Part shown: positions 34,784 through 44,023 of the stretch, piece by piece
Layout of the letters: the number at the start of each line of letters is the position of its first letter
Position numbering within the stretch: position 1 is the stretch's first letter
NCBI RefSeq assembly: GCF_003072065.1
Contig: NZ_QCYG01000001.1
Span: 124,001-188,000, forward strand
Direction: 5' to 3'
From: Thalassorhabdomicrobium marinisediminis
GTDB taxonomy: Bacteria > Pseudomonadota > Alphaproteobacteria > Rhodobacterales > Rhodobacteraceae
DNA length: 64,000 nt
Translations under genes and position numbers: made by a program
Notes under the pieces: generated by a model
What the model saw: only the letters and a program-made list of their open reading frames with translations
Told to the model about the DNA's origin: nothing
Database searches by the model: none

Positions 34784-34799
34784 TCTGGTTACGCTAACA
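34784..34799 (-). promoter_or_regulatory. LacI-type operator-like site before fba
   Basis: Read on the minus strand the site is TGTTAGCGTAACCAGA, 60 bases upstream of the fba ATG. It matches the edd site TGTTAGCGCTAACTAGA (54508-54524) except for one missing central base and one C/T change. The two suggest a shared carbon-metabolism regulator. Confidence 0.5.
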
Positions 34800-34840
34800 G
34801 GCGCGACGAATGCGCAAGGTCGCCCCGTCCGCGGCGCAGG

Positions 34841-36019
34841 TCAGCCGCCCAAGGCCGCGACCCCGGGGAGCGTCTTGCCCTCCATCCATTCCAGAAACGC
34901 GCCGCCCGCGCTGGAGATATAGGTGAAATCTCCGGCCACGCCCGCCTGATTGAGCGCCGCAACGGTGTCCCCACCCCCCGCCACGGTGATCAGATCGCCG
35001 GCTTGGGTCATCTCGGCTGCGGTTTTCGCGGCGGCGAAGGTGGCCTTGTGGAAGGGCTCGATCTCGAAAGCACCCAGCGGGCCGTTCCAGATCACGGTTT
35101 TCGCGCGCTCGAAGACCTGCCCGATGTGCGCGACGCTGTCGGGGCCCGCGTCAAGGATCATCGCGTCCGAGGGCACGTCCCCGGCCATGACGGTCTGCGC
35201 CTCGGCACCGGCCTTGAACTCTTTCGCCACGACCACGTCGCGCGGCAGCAGGATTTCGCAGCCCTTGTCGGCGGCCTTGGCGGCAATCTCGCGCGCGGTG
35301 TCGGCGAGATCGTGCTCGCAGAGCGATTTGCCCACGTCGATGCCCTGCGCGGCGAGGAAGGTGTTCGCCATCCCGCCGCCGATCACGATCACATCGACCT
35401 TGTCGATCAGGTTGCCCAGCAGGTCCAGCTTGGTCGAGACCTTGGCCCCGCCCACGACCGCCACGACGGGGCGGTCGGGTGAGCCGAGCGCCTTTTCCAG
35501 CGCGCCCAGTTCCTCTGCCATCAGCCGGCCCGCACAGTTGGGCAGCAATTCCGCCACACCGGTCGTCGAGGCATGGGCGCGGTGCGCGGCCGAGAAGGCA
35601 TCGTTGCAGAACACATCCCCGAGGCTAGCCAGAAACTGCGCCATTTTCGGGTCGTTCGCTTCCTCCATCGGGGAAAAGCGCGTGTTTTCAACAAGGATCA
35701 CGGCGTCGTCCGGGGCGGCGTCGATGGCGGCGCGGTCGGGGCGTTCCATGAAGGTCACTTCGCGGCCCAGCACCTGTTCCAGCGTCGGCACGGTGACGCG
35801 CAAAGACATTTCGGGGACGGGCTGGCCCTTGGGGCGGCCGAAGTGGGCGAGCAGCACGGGTTTGCCCCCCTTGGAAAGGATGTCGGTGATCGTCGGCTTG
35901 ATCCGCTCGATCCGCGTCGCATCGGTGACCTTGCCGTCCTCCACGGGGACGTTGATGTCCACCCGCGTCAGCACCACCTTGCCCGAAAGATCCATGTCGT
36001 CGAGTGTATTCCAGCCCAT
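34841..36019 (-). CDS. pgk: Phosphoglycerate kinase
   Basis: This 392-residue glycolytic and gluconeogenic enzyme starts [20 protein letters not shown] at ATG 36019, with GGAGG eight bases upstream. Signatures are [19 protein letters not shown] (N-domain substrate site), [10 protein letters not shown], and the nucleotide site [18 protein letters not shown], with C-terminal [15 protein letters not shown] longer reading to 36922 overlaps the cyclophilin gene on the other strand and is spurious. Confidence 0.97.
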   Translation of the reverse strand: MGWNTLDDMDLSGKVVLTRVDINVPVEDGKVTDATRIERIKPTITDILSKGGKPVLLAHFGRPKGQPVPEMSLRVTVPTLEQVLGREVTFMERPDRAAIDAAPDDAVILVENTRFSPMEEANDPKMAQFLASLGDVFCNDAFSAAHRAHASTTGVAELLPNCAGRLMAEELGALEKALGSPDRPVVAVVGGAKVSTKLDLLGNLIDKVDVIVIGGGMANTFLAAQGIDVGKSLCEHDLADTAREIAAKAADKGCEILLPRDVVVAKEFKAGAEAQTVMAGDVPSDAMILDAGPDSVAHIGQVFERAKTVIWNGPLGAFEIEPFHKATFAAAKTAAEMTQAGDLITVAGGGDTVAALNQAGVAGDFTYISSAGGAFLEWMEGKTLPGVAALGG

Positions 36020-36142
36020 CGTCGCCTCCTGCTTGACTGGCGCTTTAATCGACAATCCGCCCCCACGGGTCAACCGCGTCTTGGAATTCCCGGCCGCGCG
36101 CACTAGGTTCCGCCGCAACGCACAACACAAAGGACGCCCGCA

Positions 36143-36649
36143 ATGGCCGGATACAAAGACCCCGAGAACACAATCCTGATGGAGCTGAAGGACGGCACCG
36201 TGGTGATCGAGCTTCTGCCCGACGTGGCCCCCAAGCACGTGGAGCGCATGAAAGAGCTGGCCCGCGCCGGCGCTTATGACAATGTGGCCTTTCACCGGGT
36301 GATCGACGGCTTCATGGCGCAGACCGGCGACGTGGCCCATGCCAACATGGAAAAGGACTATAACCCCGGCCGCGCTGGCACGGGCGGGTCGGACCTGCCG
36401 GACCTGCCTGCGGAATTCTCCAAGGTGCCCCATGCGCGCGGCTCGCTCGGGGCGGCCCGGTCGGCCAATCCTAATTCCGCCAACAGCCAGTTCTTCATCA
36501 ACTTCAAGGACAACGATTTCCTGAACGGGCAATACACCGTTTACGGGCAGGTCGTCGAAGGCATGCAGTTCGTCGACGCCATCGCCCGGGGTGAGCCGCC
36601 CGCCAACCCCGACCGGATGATCTCGGTCAAGGTGGCCGCCGATGCGTAA
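36143..36649 (+). CDS. ppiB: Cytosolic cyclophilin peptidyl-prolyl isomerase
   Basis: This 168-residue cyclophilin has the signature [20 protein letters not shown] (active Arg about residue 52), [20 protein letters not shown] and the Tyr-containing [16 protein letters not shown]. It lacks a signal peptide. It speeds cis-trans isomerisation of X-Pro bonds. It overlaps the next cyclophilin gene by eight bases, so the two are co-expressed. GGACGCCCGCA precedes the ATG. Confidence 0.95.
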   Translation: MAGYKDPENTILMELKDGTVVIELLPDVAPKHVERMKELARAGAYDNVAFHRVIDGFMAQTGDVAHANMEKDYNPGRAGTGGSDLPDLPAEFSKVPHARGSLGAARSANPNSANSQFFINFKDNDFLNGQYTVYGQVVEGMQFVDAIARGEPPANPDRMISVKVAADA

Positions 36650-37334
36650 GCTGTTGGATGGCACCGGCGCGCTGGTCGTTGCGCTGATCCTGTCGGCCTC
36701 GCTGGGCGCGCCCACTGCCGCCACCGCGCAAGAGGGTGCCTCGGCGGACCCCGAGATCGTCGAGGAGGCCGCGCCGACGACACCCGTGGCGGGCACCACC
36801 GATGTGGTCTCGGTCCCGGTTGAGGGCGACAAACTGGCGATCACCATCGAAGGCTCGGCCAATGGCACCGTGGTGATCGACCTGTTCGAGGATGTGGCCC
36901 CGCAACACGCCGCACAGCTCAAGGCGCTGGCCCAGCAGGGCGCCTATGACGGGGTGGTCTTTCACCGCGTGATCGACGGCTTCATGGCCCAGACGGGCGA
37001 CGTGGAGTTCGGCGACAGCACGGCGGAGAATTTCGACATGCGCCGCGCGGGCACGGGCGGCTCGGAGCTGGACGACATCCCGCTTGAGGTCAGCGATGAG
37101 CTGTCCTTCACCCGCGGCATGGTCGGCATGGCCCGCGCGGAAAACCCCGACAGCGCCAACAGCCAGTTCTTCATCATGTTCGAGGATGGCCCGTTTCTGG
37201 ACGGGGATTACACCATCGTCGGCGAAGTGACCGAGGGCATGGACGTGATCGACGAGATCAAGCGCGGCACCGGCCCGAACGGCGCGGTCGTGGGCGAGGC
37301 CGACGTGATGACCACGGTGCGCGTGCTCGAGTAA
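36642..37334 (+). CDS. Exported cyclophilin peptidyl-prolyl isomerase
   Basis: This 230-residue cyclophilin has an N-terminal signal peptide or anchor ([21 protein letters not shown]), an Ala/Glu/Pro linker of about 45 residues, and then the catalytic domain ([40 protein letters not shown]). It is expected in the periplasm. Start ATG 36642 lies within the end of ppiB. Tandem cytosolic and periplasmic cyclophilins indicate a duplication with retargeting. Confidence 0.93.
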   Translation: MRKLLDGTGALVVALILSASLGAPTAATAQEGASADPEIVEEAAPTTPVAGTTDVVSVPVEGDKLAITIEGSANGTVVIDLFEDVAPQHAAQLKALAQQGAYDGVVFHRVIDGFMAQTGDVEFGDSTAENFDMRRAGTGGSELDDIPLEVSDELSFTRGMVGMARAENPDSANSQFFIMFEDGPFLDGDYTIVGEVTEGMDVIDEIKRGTGPNGAVVGEADVMTTVRVLE

Positions 37335-37420
37335 CGCGCCCATCACATGACCGTAGGGGGGCTATGCAGCGCTGCATGGCCCCCTTTACGTTGGGGCACC
37401 CCTAGGAAGGAGGTTGCCCC

Positions 37421-38380
37421 ATGCTGCGATTTGCCATGATCCTGTCCGTTCTGGCTTGCACCGCCAGCGCCGATCCCGCGCGTTGGCGCAGCGCCTGGCC
37501 CGAGACGGATTTCGCACGAACCACCATTGACAATTGGTCCGAGATCATCTCGGGCGGGCCGCCGAAAGACGGCATTCCGGCGCTGAATGATCCGGCGTTC
37601 ATCGCGGTGGGCGACGAGGCGCGCCTGACCGATCGCGAACCGGTCATCTCTTTAGAAATGGAGGGGCACCCCCCGCGCGCCTATCCGTTGCGCTACTTGA
37701 TGTGGCACGAGATCGTGAACGACGTGATGGGCGGCGTGCCTGTGGCGGTGACCTTCTGCCCCTTGTGCAATTCCGGCATCACCTTTGACCGGCGCACCGA
37801 CCATGGCACGTTGACCTTCGGCGTTTCGGGCAAACTGCGGCAGTCGGACATGGTGATGTTCGACCGCGAGACCGAATCCTGGTGGCAGCAGGCGATTGGC
37901 GAGGCGATCGTGGGCGAGCTGACCGGCACCCGGTTGCGCACCCTGCCGTCCTGGATGGAAAGCTGGGCGGCGTTCCGCGACCGCAATCCGCGCGGTCTGG
38001 TGATGGACCAGCCCGATGCCCGACGCAATTACGGGGCGAACCCCTATGTACGGTATGACAGCGCGGACCGGCCGTTTCTGTTCGACGGAGAGATGCCGCC
38101 CCACGGGATCGCGCCCTTGGCCCGGGTGGTGCGCGTGGGCGATGCGGCCTGGCCCCTGACGCGGCTGGCGCAGGCGGGCGAGCTGCGCGAGCGTGGCGTG
38201 ACGCTGAGCTGGCACAGCGGCCAGGCCTCGGCCCTGGACAGCGCGAGGATCGGGGAGGGGCGCGACGTGGGCAACGTGCGCGTGCGCGACCCCGCGGGCC
38301 GCGATCTGCCGCATGATGTGCTGTTTGCCTTTGCCTTTCATGCTTTCTGGCCCGAGGGGGCTTGGATGCTGGGCGATTAG
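37421..38380 (+). CDS. DUF3179-family secreted protein
   Basis: This 319-residue protein starts MLRFAMILSVLACTASADPA (signal peptide, with a possible lipobox-like LACT). The DUF3179 core shows KDGIPALNDPAFIAVGDEAR, AYPLRYLMWHEIVNDVMGGV, and the CxxC segment VAVTFCPLCNSGITFDRRTD. TFGVSGKLRQSDMVMFDRET and ESWWQQAIGEAIVGE follow. Members occur in many environmental bacteria and archaea without assigned function. The CxxC and conserved His-Glu suggest a metal or redox site. It is monocistronic, preceded by AGGAAGGAGG. Confidence 0.85.
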   Translation: MLRFAMILSVLACTASADPARWRSAWPETDFARTTIDNWSEIISGGPPKDGIPALNDPAFIAVGDEARLTDREPVISLEMEGHPPRAYPLRYLMWHEIVNDVMGGVPVAVTFCPLCNSGITFDRRTDHGTLTFGVSGKLRQSDMVMFDRETESWWQQAIGEAIVGELTGTRLRTLPSWMESWAAFRDRNPRGLVMDQPDARRNYGANPYVRYDSADRPFLFDGEMPPHGIAPLARVVRVGDAAWPLTRLAQAGELRERGVTLSWHSGQASALDSARIGEGRDVGNVRVRDPAGRDLPHDVLFAFAFHAFWPEGAWMLGD

Positions 38381-38396
38381 CCCGTGGCAGACCGGC

Positions 38397-38429
38397 CCTC
38401 CGGGGGGAGTTTATCCGGTCAGATGAAGG
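38397..38429 (+). repeat. Dispersed intergenic repeat, family C copy 1
   Basis: CCTCCGGGGGGAGTTTATCC is followed by GGTCAGATGAAGG. It matches 30 of 33 bases of the copy at 52618-52650. It fills the gap between the DUF3179 gene and the convergent selO stop codon. Confidence 0.75.
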
Positions 38430-38430
38430 C

Positions 38431-39807
38431 TCAGGTGCCGCAAAAGGTCTGGTGGACCTTTTCGTGCGTCTGTGGCGGCTGCATGTAGGCTTCGGACTCC
38501 GTGAATGGTGCGCTGACCGCTGCCAGCATCGCGTGGAAGGGGGCGAAATCTCCGGTGACGGCGGCCTCGATCACCTCCTCGATCTTATGCGTGCGCGGGA
38601 TCACTGCCGGGTTCGTCCTGCGCCAGAGCGCGTCGTCGGGCTTGGCCGCGCGCCAGCGGGTATGCCAGTCGGGCAGGGTGTCGGCGGTGCGGTCGAGCGC
38701 GTGGAAAGTGTTCGTGAAATCCAGCCCGGCGGTGGCCATCTCGGTGAGCAGATCCTGCGCAAGGGCGGTGGTCTTGTTCCCCGCCGTGAGGCCCAGCTTG
38801 CCAGCAAAGACCCGCGACCAGGCCGCTTGGTAGAGTGCGGGGAAGCGGTTGAGCGCCTCGGTGTAGGCGTCGATGGCTTTGTCTTGATCCGGTTCCAGCA
38901 GCACCAGCGCCGTGCCGAGCTGTGCAAGGTTCCAGTGGGTGACTGAAGGCTGGTTGGAATAGGCGTAGCGCCCCTGTCGGTCGATGGAAGAAAACACGCG
39001 ATCGGGGTGGTAGTCGTCCATGAAGGCGCAAGGCCCGTAGTCGATGGTCTCTCCGGCGATCTGCACGTTGTCGGTGTTCAGCACGCCATGGATGAAGCCC
39101 AGACCCATCCAGCGCGCCACCAGACCGGCTTGCCGTGCGACCACCTGTTCGAAGAATTCCAGCGGGGTCGTGGCCTTGGGGTAATGGCGGGCCATGGCGT
39201 AATCAGTGAGCGCGCGCAAACCTTCCACATCGTTGCGGGCGGCGAAGAACTGGAAGGTGCCCACGCGGATGTGCGATGCGGCCACGCGGGTCAGGATCGC
39301 GCCGGGCAGGGGGCCGTGTTCGCGGCGCACGGTCTCTCCGGTGCTCACGGCGGCCAGCGCGCGGGTGGTGGGCACGTCGAGCGCGTCCATGGCGCAGCTC
39401 ATGAGGTATTCGCGCAGGACCGGGCCAAGCCAGGCGCGGCCGTCACCGTTGCGCGAATAAGGGGTCGGGCCGGAGCCCTTGAGCTGGATGTCGACGCGGC
39501 CCTCGGGGGTCTCAAGCTCGCCCAGATGCAGGGCGCGGCCATCGCCCAGTTGTGCGGAAAAGCCTCCGAACTGGTGGCCTGCATAGACTTGCGCGAAGGG
39601 GGTCGCCGCGTCCGGCAGCGCGTTGCCCGAGAAAAGCGCCGCGGCCTCGGCGTCGGTCATCTGCGCCGTGTCGAGCCCGAGGCGGGCGGCGAGGTCATGG
39701 TTGAACACGATCAGCCCAGGCGCGGCCACGGGGGTGGCCGGTTGGCGGGTGTAGAACCTCTCGGGCAGGTCGAGATAGGTGGCGGTGAGCGGCAGGGTCA
39801 GGGGCAT
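38431..39807 (-). CDS. selO: Protein adenylyltransferase SelO (YdiU/UPF0061)
   Basis: This 458-residue pseudokinase-fold enzyme transfers AMP to proteins, with a role in redox stress. The family blocks are YAGHQFGGFSAQLGDGRALH, LKGSGPTPYSRNGDGRAWLG, then PVLREYLMSCAMDALDVPTT, and the metal-binding HGVLNTDNVQIAGETIDYGP. The conserved C-terminal cysteine is present in the final FCGT. The start is ATG 39807. It is convergent with the DUF3179 gene. Confidence 0.95.
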   Translation of the reverse strand: MPLTLPLTATYLDLPERFYTRQPATPVAAPGLIVFNHDLAARLGLDTAQMTDAEAAALFSGNALPDAATPFAQVYAGHQFGGFSAQLGDGRALHLGELETPEGRVDIQLKGSGPTPYSRNGDGRAWLGPVLREYLMSCAMDALDVPTTRALAAVSTGETVRREHGPLPGAILTRVAASHIRVGTFQFFAARNDVEGLRALTDYAMARHYPKATTPLEFFEQVVARQAGLVARWMGLGFIHGVLNTDNVQIAGETIDYGPCAFMDDYHPDRVFSSIDRQGRYAYSNQPSVTHWNLAQLGTALVLLEPDQDKAIDAYTEALNRFPALYQAAWSRVFAGKLGLTAGNKTTALAQDLLTEMATAGLDFTNTFHALDRTADTLPDWHTRWRAAKPDDALWRRTNPAVIPRTHKIEEVIEAAVTGDFAPFHAMLAAVSAPFTESEAYMQPPQTHEKVHQTFCGT

Positions 39808-39907
39808 GGCGCGGCCTTTGTGGCGGATCGGGACGGGTTCGGGGGTGATATAAGGGCGCGGGGCGCACTTTTACACCCGCGCCCGCGTTCTGCCCCCGTG
39901 GCGCGAC

Positions 39908-40357
39908 TTACAGGCTGCGGGTCATCACGGCGGCGCGCGCGTGCGGTTTGAAATGCGCCCGGGCGAAGAGCCGCTGCGTCGCCTCGTCCGCGGGGTCGAG
40001 CTTGACGTGCAGCGCTGTAATCCCCGCGCCGCGCAGGCTGGCCGAGATCGCCGAGAGCACTTCCGAGGCGATGCCGCGTTTGCGCACGCTGGGGCGGATG
40101 AAAAGCTCTTCCACCGTGGCGTCCATGCCGCCGTGTTCCACGGACCAGCCGAAGGTGATGATGATGTAGCCCGTGGGCGCTTTCGCCAGCCCGAAGAGCC
40201 ATGCGGCCCCCAGCGGCGAGCCTTCGAGCAGCGGGGCGAGGGCGGCGGCGCGGTGGTCTTCGCTGCGCGCAATCCCGGTTTCTTCGTGGCACGCGGTGAC
40301 AAGCGCCAGCAGGCGGGGCGCGTCTTCAGGGCCGGCGAGGTGGATGGCGGTGGTCAT
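39908..40357 (-). CDS. GNAT-family N-acetyltransferase
   Basis: This 149-residue GNAT fold begins MTTAIHLAGPEDAPRLLALV at ATG 40357. The acetyl-CoA loop is VEELFIRPSVRKRGIASEVL (R/Q-x-x-G-x-G/A), followed by LSAISASLRGAGITALHVKL and FARAHFKPHARAAVMTRSL. The substrate is unknown. The upstream in-frame extension to 40507 has no support. It lies between selO and the nucleoside hydrolase on the same strand, with gaps of about 100 bases on each side. Confidence 0.88.
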   Translation of the reverse strand: MTTAIHLAGPEDAPRLLALVTACHEETGIARSEDHRAAALAPLLEGSPLGAAWLFGLAKAPTGYIIITFGWSVEHGGMDATVEELFIRPSVRKRGIASEVLSAISASLRGAGITALHVKLDPADEATQRLFARAHFKPHARAAVMTRSL

Positions 40358-40469
40358 GGGGCGGATCCTTGGGCGGGAAAGGGCCTGCCATACCGGTGAC
40401 GGGCGATGGGGGAAAGCCCCGGGCGCGCGTGGTGGGCGCGCCCGGGAGAGTCGGGGGTGGGATGGGCGG

Positions 40470-41408
40470 TCAGCCCAGCGTGGCGAGGCGTTCGGCCAGC
40501 AGGGCAAAGAAGCCGTCGGCGTCGATGTCGCCCATGAAGGTGCAGTTCGGTTCGCGGTCGGTGACGCGCCACCAGTCGGCGACGGTCATGCCGAGGGTGA
40601 GTTCCGATTTCGTTTCGATCTCGACGTTGATGTGCCGGCCGGTGAACAGCTCGGGCCGGATCAGGTAGGCGATCACCGTAGGGTCGTGCAGGGGCGCGCC
40701 TTCGGAGCCGTATTTCTCTTTGTCGAAACGTTCGAAGAAGTCGGTCCATTCGGCGGTCATCCGGCCCACTTCGGTGCCCATGTCGCGGAACGCCTGCACC
40801 CGGGGCGCGGTGGTGAGCGCCTTGTGCGTCATGTCCAGCGGCATCACGGTGATCGGCAGGCCCGATTTGAACACGATGTCGGCAGCCTCGGGGTCGACGT
40901 AGATGTTGAATTCTGCGGCGGGGGTGATGTTGCCGCCTTCAAAGAAACCGCCGCCCATGAGCACGATTTCGGCAATCGCCTCTTTGATCTCGGGGGCGCG
41001 CTCTAGGGCGGTGCCGATGTTGGTGAGCGGGCCGAGCGGGCAAAGGGTGACGGAGTTCGCAGGGGCCGCGCGCAGGGTCTCGATGATCCAGTCGACGGCG
41101 TGCTGCTCTTGCAGGGGCATGGTCGGGTCGGCCATCTGCGGGCCGTCGAGGCCGGTTTTCCCGTGGACGTGTTCGGCGGTGACCAGCGGGCGCGACATCG
41201 GCGCGTCGCAGCCGGCAAACACCAGCGTGTCGGGCTTGCCGGCCAGTTCGCAGACGATGCGGGCGTTTTTCTGGGTCAGGTCCAGCGGCACGTTGCCGGC
41301 GACGGCGGTGATGCCCAGCACGTTGAGTTCGGGCGAGGCGAGCGCCAGAAGGATGGCGACGGCGTCGTCCTGACCGGGATCGGTGTCGATGATGATATTG
41401 CGCGACAT
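40470..41408 (-). CDS. Inosine-uridine preferring nucleoside hydrolase
   Basis: It hydrolyses ribonucleosides to ribose and base. The 312-residue protein starts MSRNIIIDTDPGQDDAVAIL at ATG 41408 (AAGGTGCCCC upstream). The N-terminal DTDPGQDDA cluster binds calcium and the C-terminal APLHDPTVIAYL gives the catalytic His-Asp. ELNVLGITAVAGNVPLDLTQ and ITVMPLDMTHKALTT are typical of the family. Which nucleosides it prefers cannot be read from the sequence. The 335-base gap upstream carries repeat 41513-41546 and no gene I can support. Confidence 0.93.
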   Translation of the reverse strand: MSRNIIIDTDPGQDDAVAILLALASPELNVLGITAVAGNVPLDLTQKNARIVCELAGKPDTLVFAGCDAPMSRPLVTAEHVHGKTGLDGPQMADPTMPLQEQHAVDWIIETLRAAPANSVTLCPLGPLTNIGTALERAPEIKEAIAEIVLMGGGFFEGGNITPAAEFNIYVDPEAADIVFKSGLPITVMPLDMTHKALTTAPRVQAFRDMGTEVGRMTAEWTDFFERFDKEKYGSEGAPLHDPTVIAYLIRPELFTGRHINVEIETKSELTLGMTVADWWRVTDREPNCTFMGDIDADGFFALLAERLATLG

Positions 41409-41512
41409 GGGGCACCTTTGTTTGACAATCGGAAGGCAGGCGGGCCTGCGTTGCCCCTGTCTTAACGGCGGCGGATGCGGAGGTGAAGGTCTGCCGTGCG
41501 TTATCGCGGCAC

Positions 41513-41546
41513 GGGCGGGATTTAGGTATTTTTGAACCAGAGAATG
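41513..41546 (+). repeat. Dispersed intergenic repeat, family B copy 2
   Basis: GGGCGGGATTTAGGTATTTT is followed by TGAACCAGAGAATG. It parallels 2099-2130 (on the other strand). It lies in the 335-base divergent gap 41409-41743. The rest of that gap is G-rich, repetitive sequence without an ORF that looks coding. Confidence 0.65.
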
Positions 41547-41743
41547 CGGGGTGGTGCGGGTTATTGCGCACAGGATGCGCGAGGGGATGGGCTGCGGCAA
41601 AGGACTGCCGAAGGCGCGGGGCGATCTGGCAGGGAGTCGCGCATCGGGTGGGGTTTCGCCGCGGTGCTCTGGAAGGGCGGGGCGCGGGCGCCTAGATCAG
41701 GGACATCGGGTCGCAATGGCCCCAACGTCCTGAGGAGACACTG

Positions 41744-42001
41744 ATGCAGAGTTTCAAGATGTTCGCCAGCGCGCTGGCCCTGACGGCCGCAGCAGGCGCG
41801 GTCGCCGCGCAAGAAGCGAACCCCGAAATCGACGTGAACAATGACGGCTTTTACAGCTTTCCCGAGGTGACCACCTTCTACCCTGAGGTCACTGTGGATG
41901 TGTTCACGCAGATCGACACCACCGGCGACGGCCTGCTTGATATGGCCGAGGTTGCCGCCGCGCAGGAGGCCGGTCTGATGCCGGTCGAGGCGCAGGACTG
42001 A
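41744..42001 (+). CDS. Small secreted EF-hand protein
   Basis: This 85-residue protein has a signal peptide (MFASALALTAAAGAVAAQE region) and two EF-hand calcium loops, DVNNDGFYSFPE (about residues 30-41) and DTTGDGLLDMAE (about residues 58-69). It probably binds calcium in the periplasm or outside the cell. GAGGAGACACTG precedes the ATG at 41744. It has a strong terminator at 42076. It lies next to ilvH on the opposite strand, and a larger EF-hand gene follows 940 bases on. Confidence 0.85.
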   Translation: MQSFKMFASALALTAAAGAVAAQEANPEIDVNNDGFYSFPEVTTFYPEVTVDVFTQIDTTGDGLLDMAEVAAAQEAGLMPVEAQD

Positions 42002-42075
42002 GCATTGCGGACACGTCAGGTTGCTGCCACAGCCTGACGGAGCCTCGTGCGTCCCCCAAGCGTGACGAGGTATCT

Positions 42076-42105
42076 GCCCCCTGATCCCATTGTGGATCAG
42101 GGGGC
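42076..42105 (+). terminator. Intrinsic terminator of the small EF-hand gene
   Basis: A perfect 12-bp stem GCCCCCTGATCC/GGATCAGGGGGC with loop CATTGT is followed by ATTTTATT. It also separates the gene from the converging ilvH. Confidence 0.85.
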
Positions 42106-42136
42106 ATTTTATTGCTGAGAGGGCACGTTCAGACGC

Positions 42137-42703
42137 TTAGGCCGTGCGACCGCGCGAGAGGGCCGCAACGCCGGTGCGGGCCATTTCCACCAGACCGATG
42201 GGGCGCATCAGGTCGGCGAAAGCGTCGATCTTGTCGGTGGTGCCGGTGATCTCGAAGGTGAAGCTGTTGAGCGTGCTGTCGACCACGCTGGCGCGGAACA
42301 CATCCGCCAGACGCAGCGCCTCGACCCGGTCGTCGCCCTCGCCCTCGACCTTGAAAAGCGCCAGTTCCCGCTCAACCGCGCGGCCCTCAACGGTGAGGTT
42401 GTGCACCTCGCGCACCGAGACGATCCGCCCGAGCTGCGCGGTGATCTGGTTGATGGTCTGCGGCGTGCCGGTGGTCACCACGGTGATGCGCGACAGATGG
42501 CCGGTGTGATCCACCTCGGCCACGGTGAGGCTTTCGATGTTGTAGCCGCGCCCGGAGAACAGCCCGATCACCCGCGCCAGAACGCCGGGTTCATTTTCCA
42601 CCAGAACGGCAAGCGTGTGGCGCTCCTCAACGTCGGAAAACGTCGGGCGCAGGTTGTAGGCGGAGTGGGATGTAGAGCCCTTTTTGATGTTAAGTGCGGA
42701 CAT
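42137..42703 (-). CDS. ilvH: Acetolactate synthase small (regulatory) subunit
   Basis: This 188-residue ACT-domain protein senses valine and activates the large subunit. The N-terminal ACT domain is visible in HTLAVLVENEPGVLARVIGL then FSGRGYNIESLTVAEVDHTG, and the C-terminal domain in REVHNLTVEGRAVERELALF. The first 20 residues (SALNIKKGSTSHSAYNLRP) form the extension seen in alphaproteobacterial IlvH. Start ATG 42703. It is on the same strand as ilvI but 1.3 kb away. An EF-hand gene (plus) and a lipoprotein gene lie between them. Confidence 0.95.
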   Translation of the reverse strand: MSALNIKKGSTSHSAYNLRPTFSDVEERHTLAVLVENEPGVLARVIGLFSGRGYNIESLTVAEVDHTGHLSRITVVTTGTPQTINQITAQLGRIVSVREVHNLTVEGRAVERELALFKVEGEGDDRVEALRLADVFRASVVDSTLNSFTFEITGTTDKIDAFADLMRPIGLVEMARTGVAALSRGRTA

Positions 42704-42942
42704 TTGGCTGACCTTTGCTTTTGATGGGGGCAGTTTTTCGCGCAGCTGACGGTTCCGTGATCTGCGCGCAAGTATTTGGTTTCATTGTGCGAATGGCGCT
42801 CTGTTCCGTTTGCGACGTTGCGTCACCTGTCATGCTGTCACAAGGGCGGGAACGGATCGGGGATTTCGGCGGTTGACCCTGTGAAGGCCCGCAGGACAGC
42901 ACGTCCCCCACGGCGGGTCCACGTAATTGTATGGAGAACCGA

Positions 42943-43653
42943 ATGACCCTGCTTAAGAAAACCCTGATCGCAACGACTGCCACCATGATCGCCAGCACCG
43001 GCGCCGTCTGGGCCGAAGCGCACCAGCTTGACGCCAATGCCGCCCGTCTGGACGCAACGCTGGACACCGATGGTGACGGCGAGGTGTCCAACGACGAGAT
43101 CATCGAAGGCAACATGGCCTTCTTCGACACCGACGGCAACGGCGCGATCGACGCGGACGAGCGTGGTGTGGCCGAAGAAATGCTCATGACCTCGAACGGC
43201 ACGATCACCGTCGACATGATGCAGGAGGCCAGCGGCAGCGCCGGTCTGATGGTCGACTTCGACGTGAACGCCGCCCGTCTGGACACGACGCTGGACACCA
43301 ATGGTGACGGTGAAGTCTCGGACGACGAGATCATCGAAGGCAACATGGCGCTGTTCGACACGGACAACAACGGCATGGTTGATGCAGATGAGCGTGGTCG
43401 CGCCGAAGAAGCCCTGCGCACCGGGTCCTTCGCCGAAGTGGATGCGGTCCGCACCGGTGGCTCTGACGGTCTGCCCATGATCGACGTGCGCGCCGCCCGT
43501 CTGGACATGACCCTTGATACCAACGGTGACGGCGAAGTCTCCGACAGCGAAATCATCGAGGGCAACGTGGCCGTCTTCGACATGAACGGCGACGGTGTGC
43601 TGGACGCGGAAGAGCGTGGCATTGCCGAACAGAAAGTCCGCAGCAACTCGTAA
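42943..43653 (+). CDS. Secreted protein with six EF-hands in three repeats
   Basis: This 236-residue protein starts at ATG 42943 (GGAG nine bases upstream) and has a signal peptide (KKTLIATTATMIASTGAVWA). Three repeats of about 45 residues (starting near residues 29, 105 and 174) each have the form AARLD-TLDTxGDGEVSxxE, IIEGN, F-DxxxxGxxDAxERG. The six loops are DTDGDGEVSNDE, DTDGNGAIDADE, DTNGDGEVSDDE, DTDNNGMVDADE, DTNGDGEVSDSE and DMNGDGVLDAEE, all with canonical calcium ligands. The role is unknown: extracellular calcium binding or buffering is the simplest reading. It has its own terminator at 43673. Confidence 0.9.
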   Translation: MTLLKKTLIATTATMIASTGAVWAEAHQLDANAARLDATLDTDGDGEVSNDEIIEGNMAFFDTDGNGAIDADERGVAEEMLMTSNGTITVDMMQEASGSAGLMVDFDVNAARLDTTLDTNGDGEVSDDEIIEGNMALFDTDNNGMVDADERGRAEEALRTGSFAEVDAVRTGGSDGLPMIDVRAARLDMTLDTNGDGEVSDSEIIEGNVAVFDMNGDGVLDAEERGIAEQKVRSNS

Positions 43654-43672
43654 TTGCGTGCAGACCCGACAA

Positions 43673-43700
43673 AGGCGGCCCCCCGGGGGCCGCCTTTTTT
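43673..43700 (+). terminator. Intrinsic terminator of the six-EF-hand gene
   Basis: The palindrome AGGCGGCCCCC-C-GGGGGCCGCCT is followed by TTTTT. It lies 20 bases after the stop codon. Confidence 0.9.
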
Positions 43701-43732
43701 CGTGGCCCAAAGATATGCGACCGCGCCCGGCA

Positions 43733-44023
43733 TCACCCCTCGCAATCGAGCGTGGCATAATAGGTGTTGGCCAGCCCGTCCTTGACGATGGTCTCGACCG
43801 TGCAGCCGGTGACCTGTTCCGCCGCCAGTCCCGCGTTCGCCAGAAGCACCGCCGGAGAGGTGCGGCCGGTCTCGAAGTTCTGCACCGTGACGCCCTGCGC
43901 GGTGCGGTTGACCGTATAGGGGTAGCCGTTCACGACCACCGCCTCACCGGGCATGAACTCGGTCACGGCCTTGCCGGAACAGGCCGCTAGCAGCAGCAAA
44001 AGGGGCAGGGCGAGCAGGCGCAT
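43733..44023 (-). CDS. Small lipoprotein, function unknown
   Basis: This 96-residue protein starts MRLLALPLLLLLAACSGKAV, with a lipobox LAAC giving a lipidated Cys near residue 15. The mature part includes VVVNGYPYTVNRTAQGVTVQ and CTVETIVKDGLANTYYATLD, which look beta-rich. Its ATG overlaps the ilvI stop by one base (TGATG), so it is translationally coupled to ilvI and shares its attenuated transcript. I do not recognise a family. Confidence 0.8.
   Translation of the reverse strand: MRLLALPLLLLLAACSGKAVTEFMPGEAVVVNGYPYTVNRTAQGVTVQNFETGRTSPAVLLANAGLAAEQVTGCTVETIVKDGLANTYYATLDCEG

Noticed and set aside
34841-36922. A 693-codon minus-strand ORF extending pgk upstream
   Set aside because: The first 300 codons lie antisense to the cyclophilin genes and have no PGK features. 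PGK has a normal N-terminus and ribosome-binding site at 36019.
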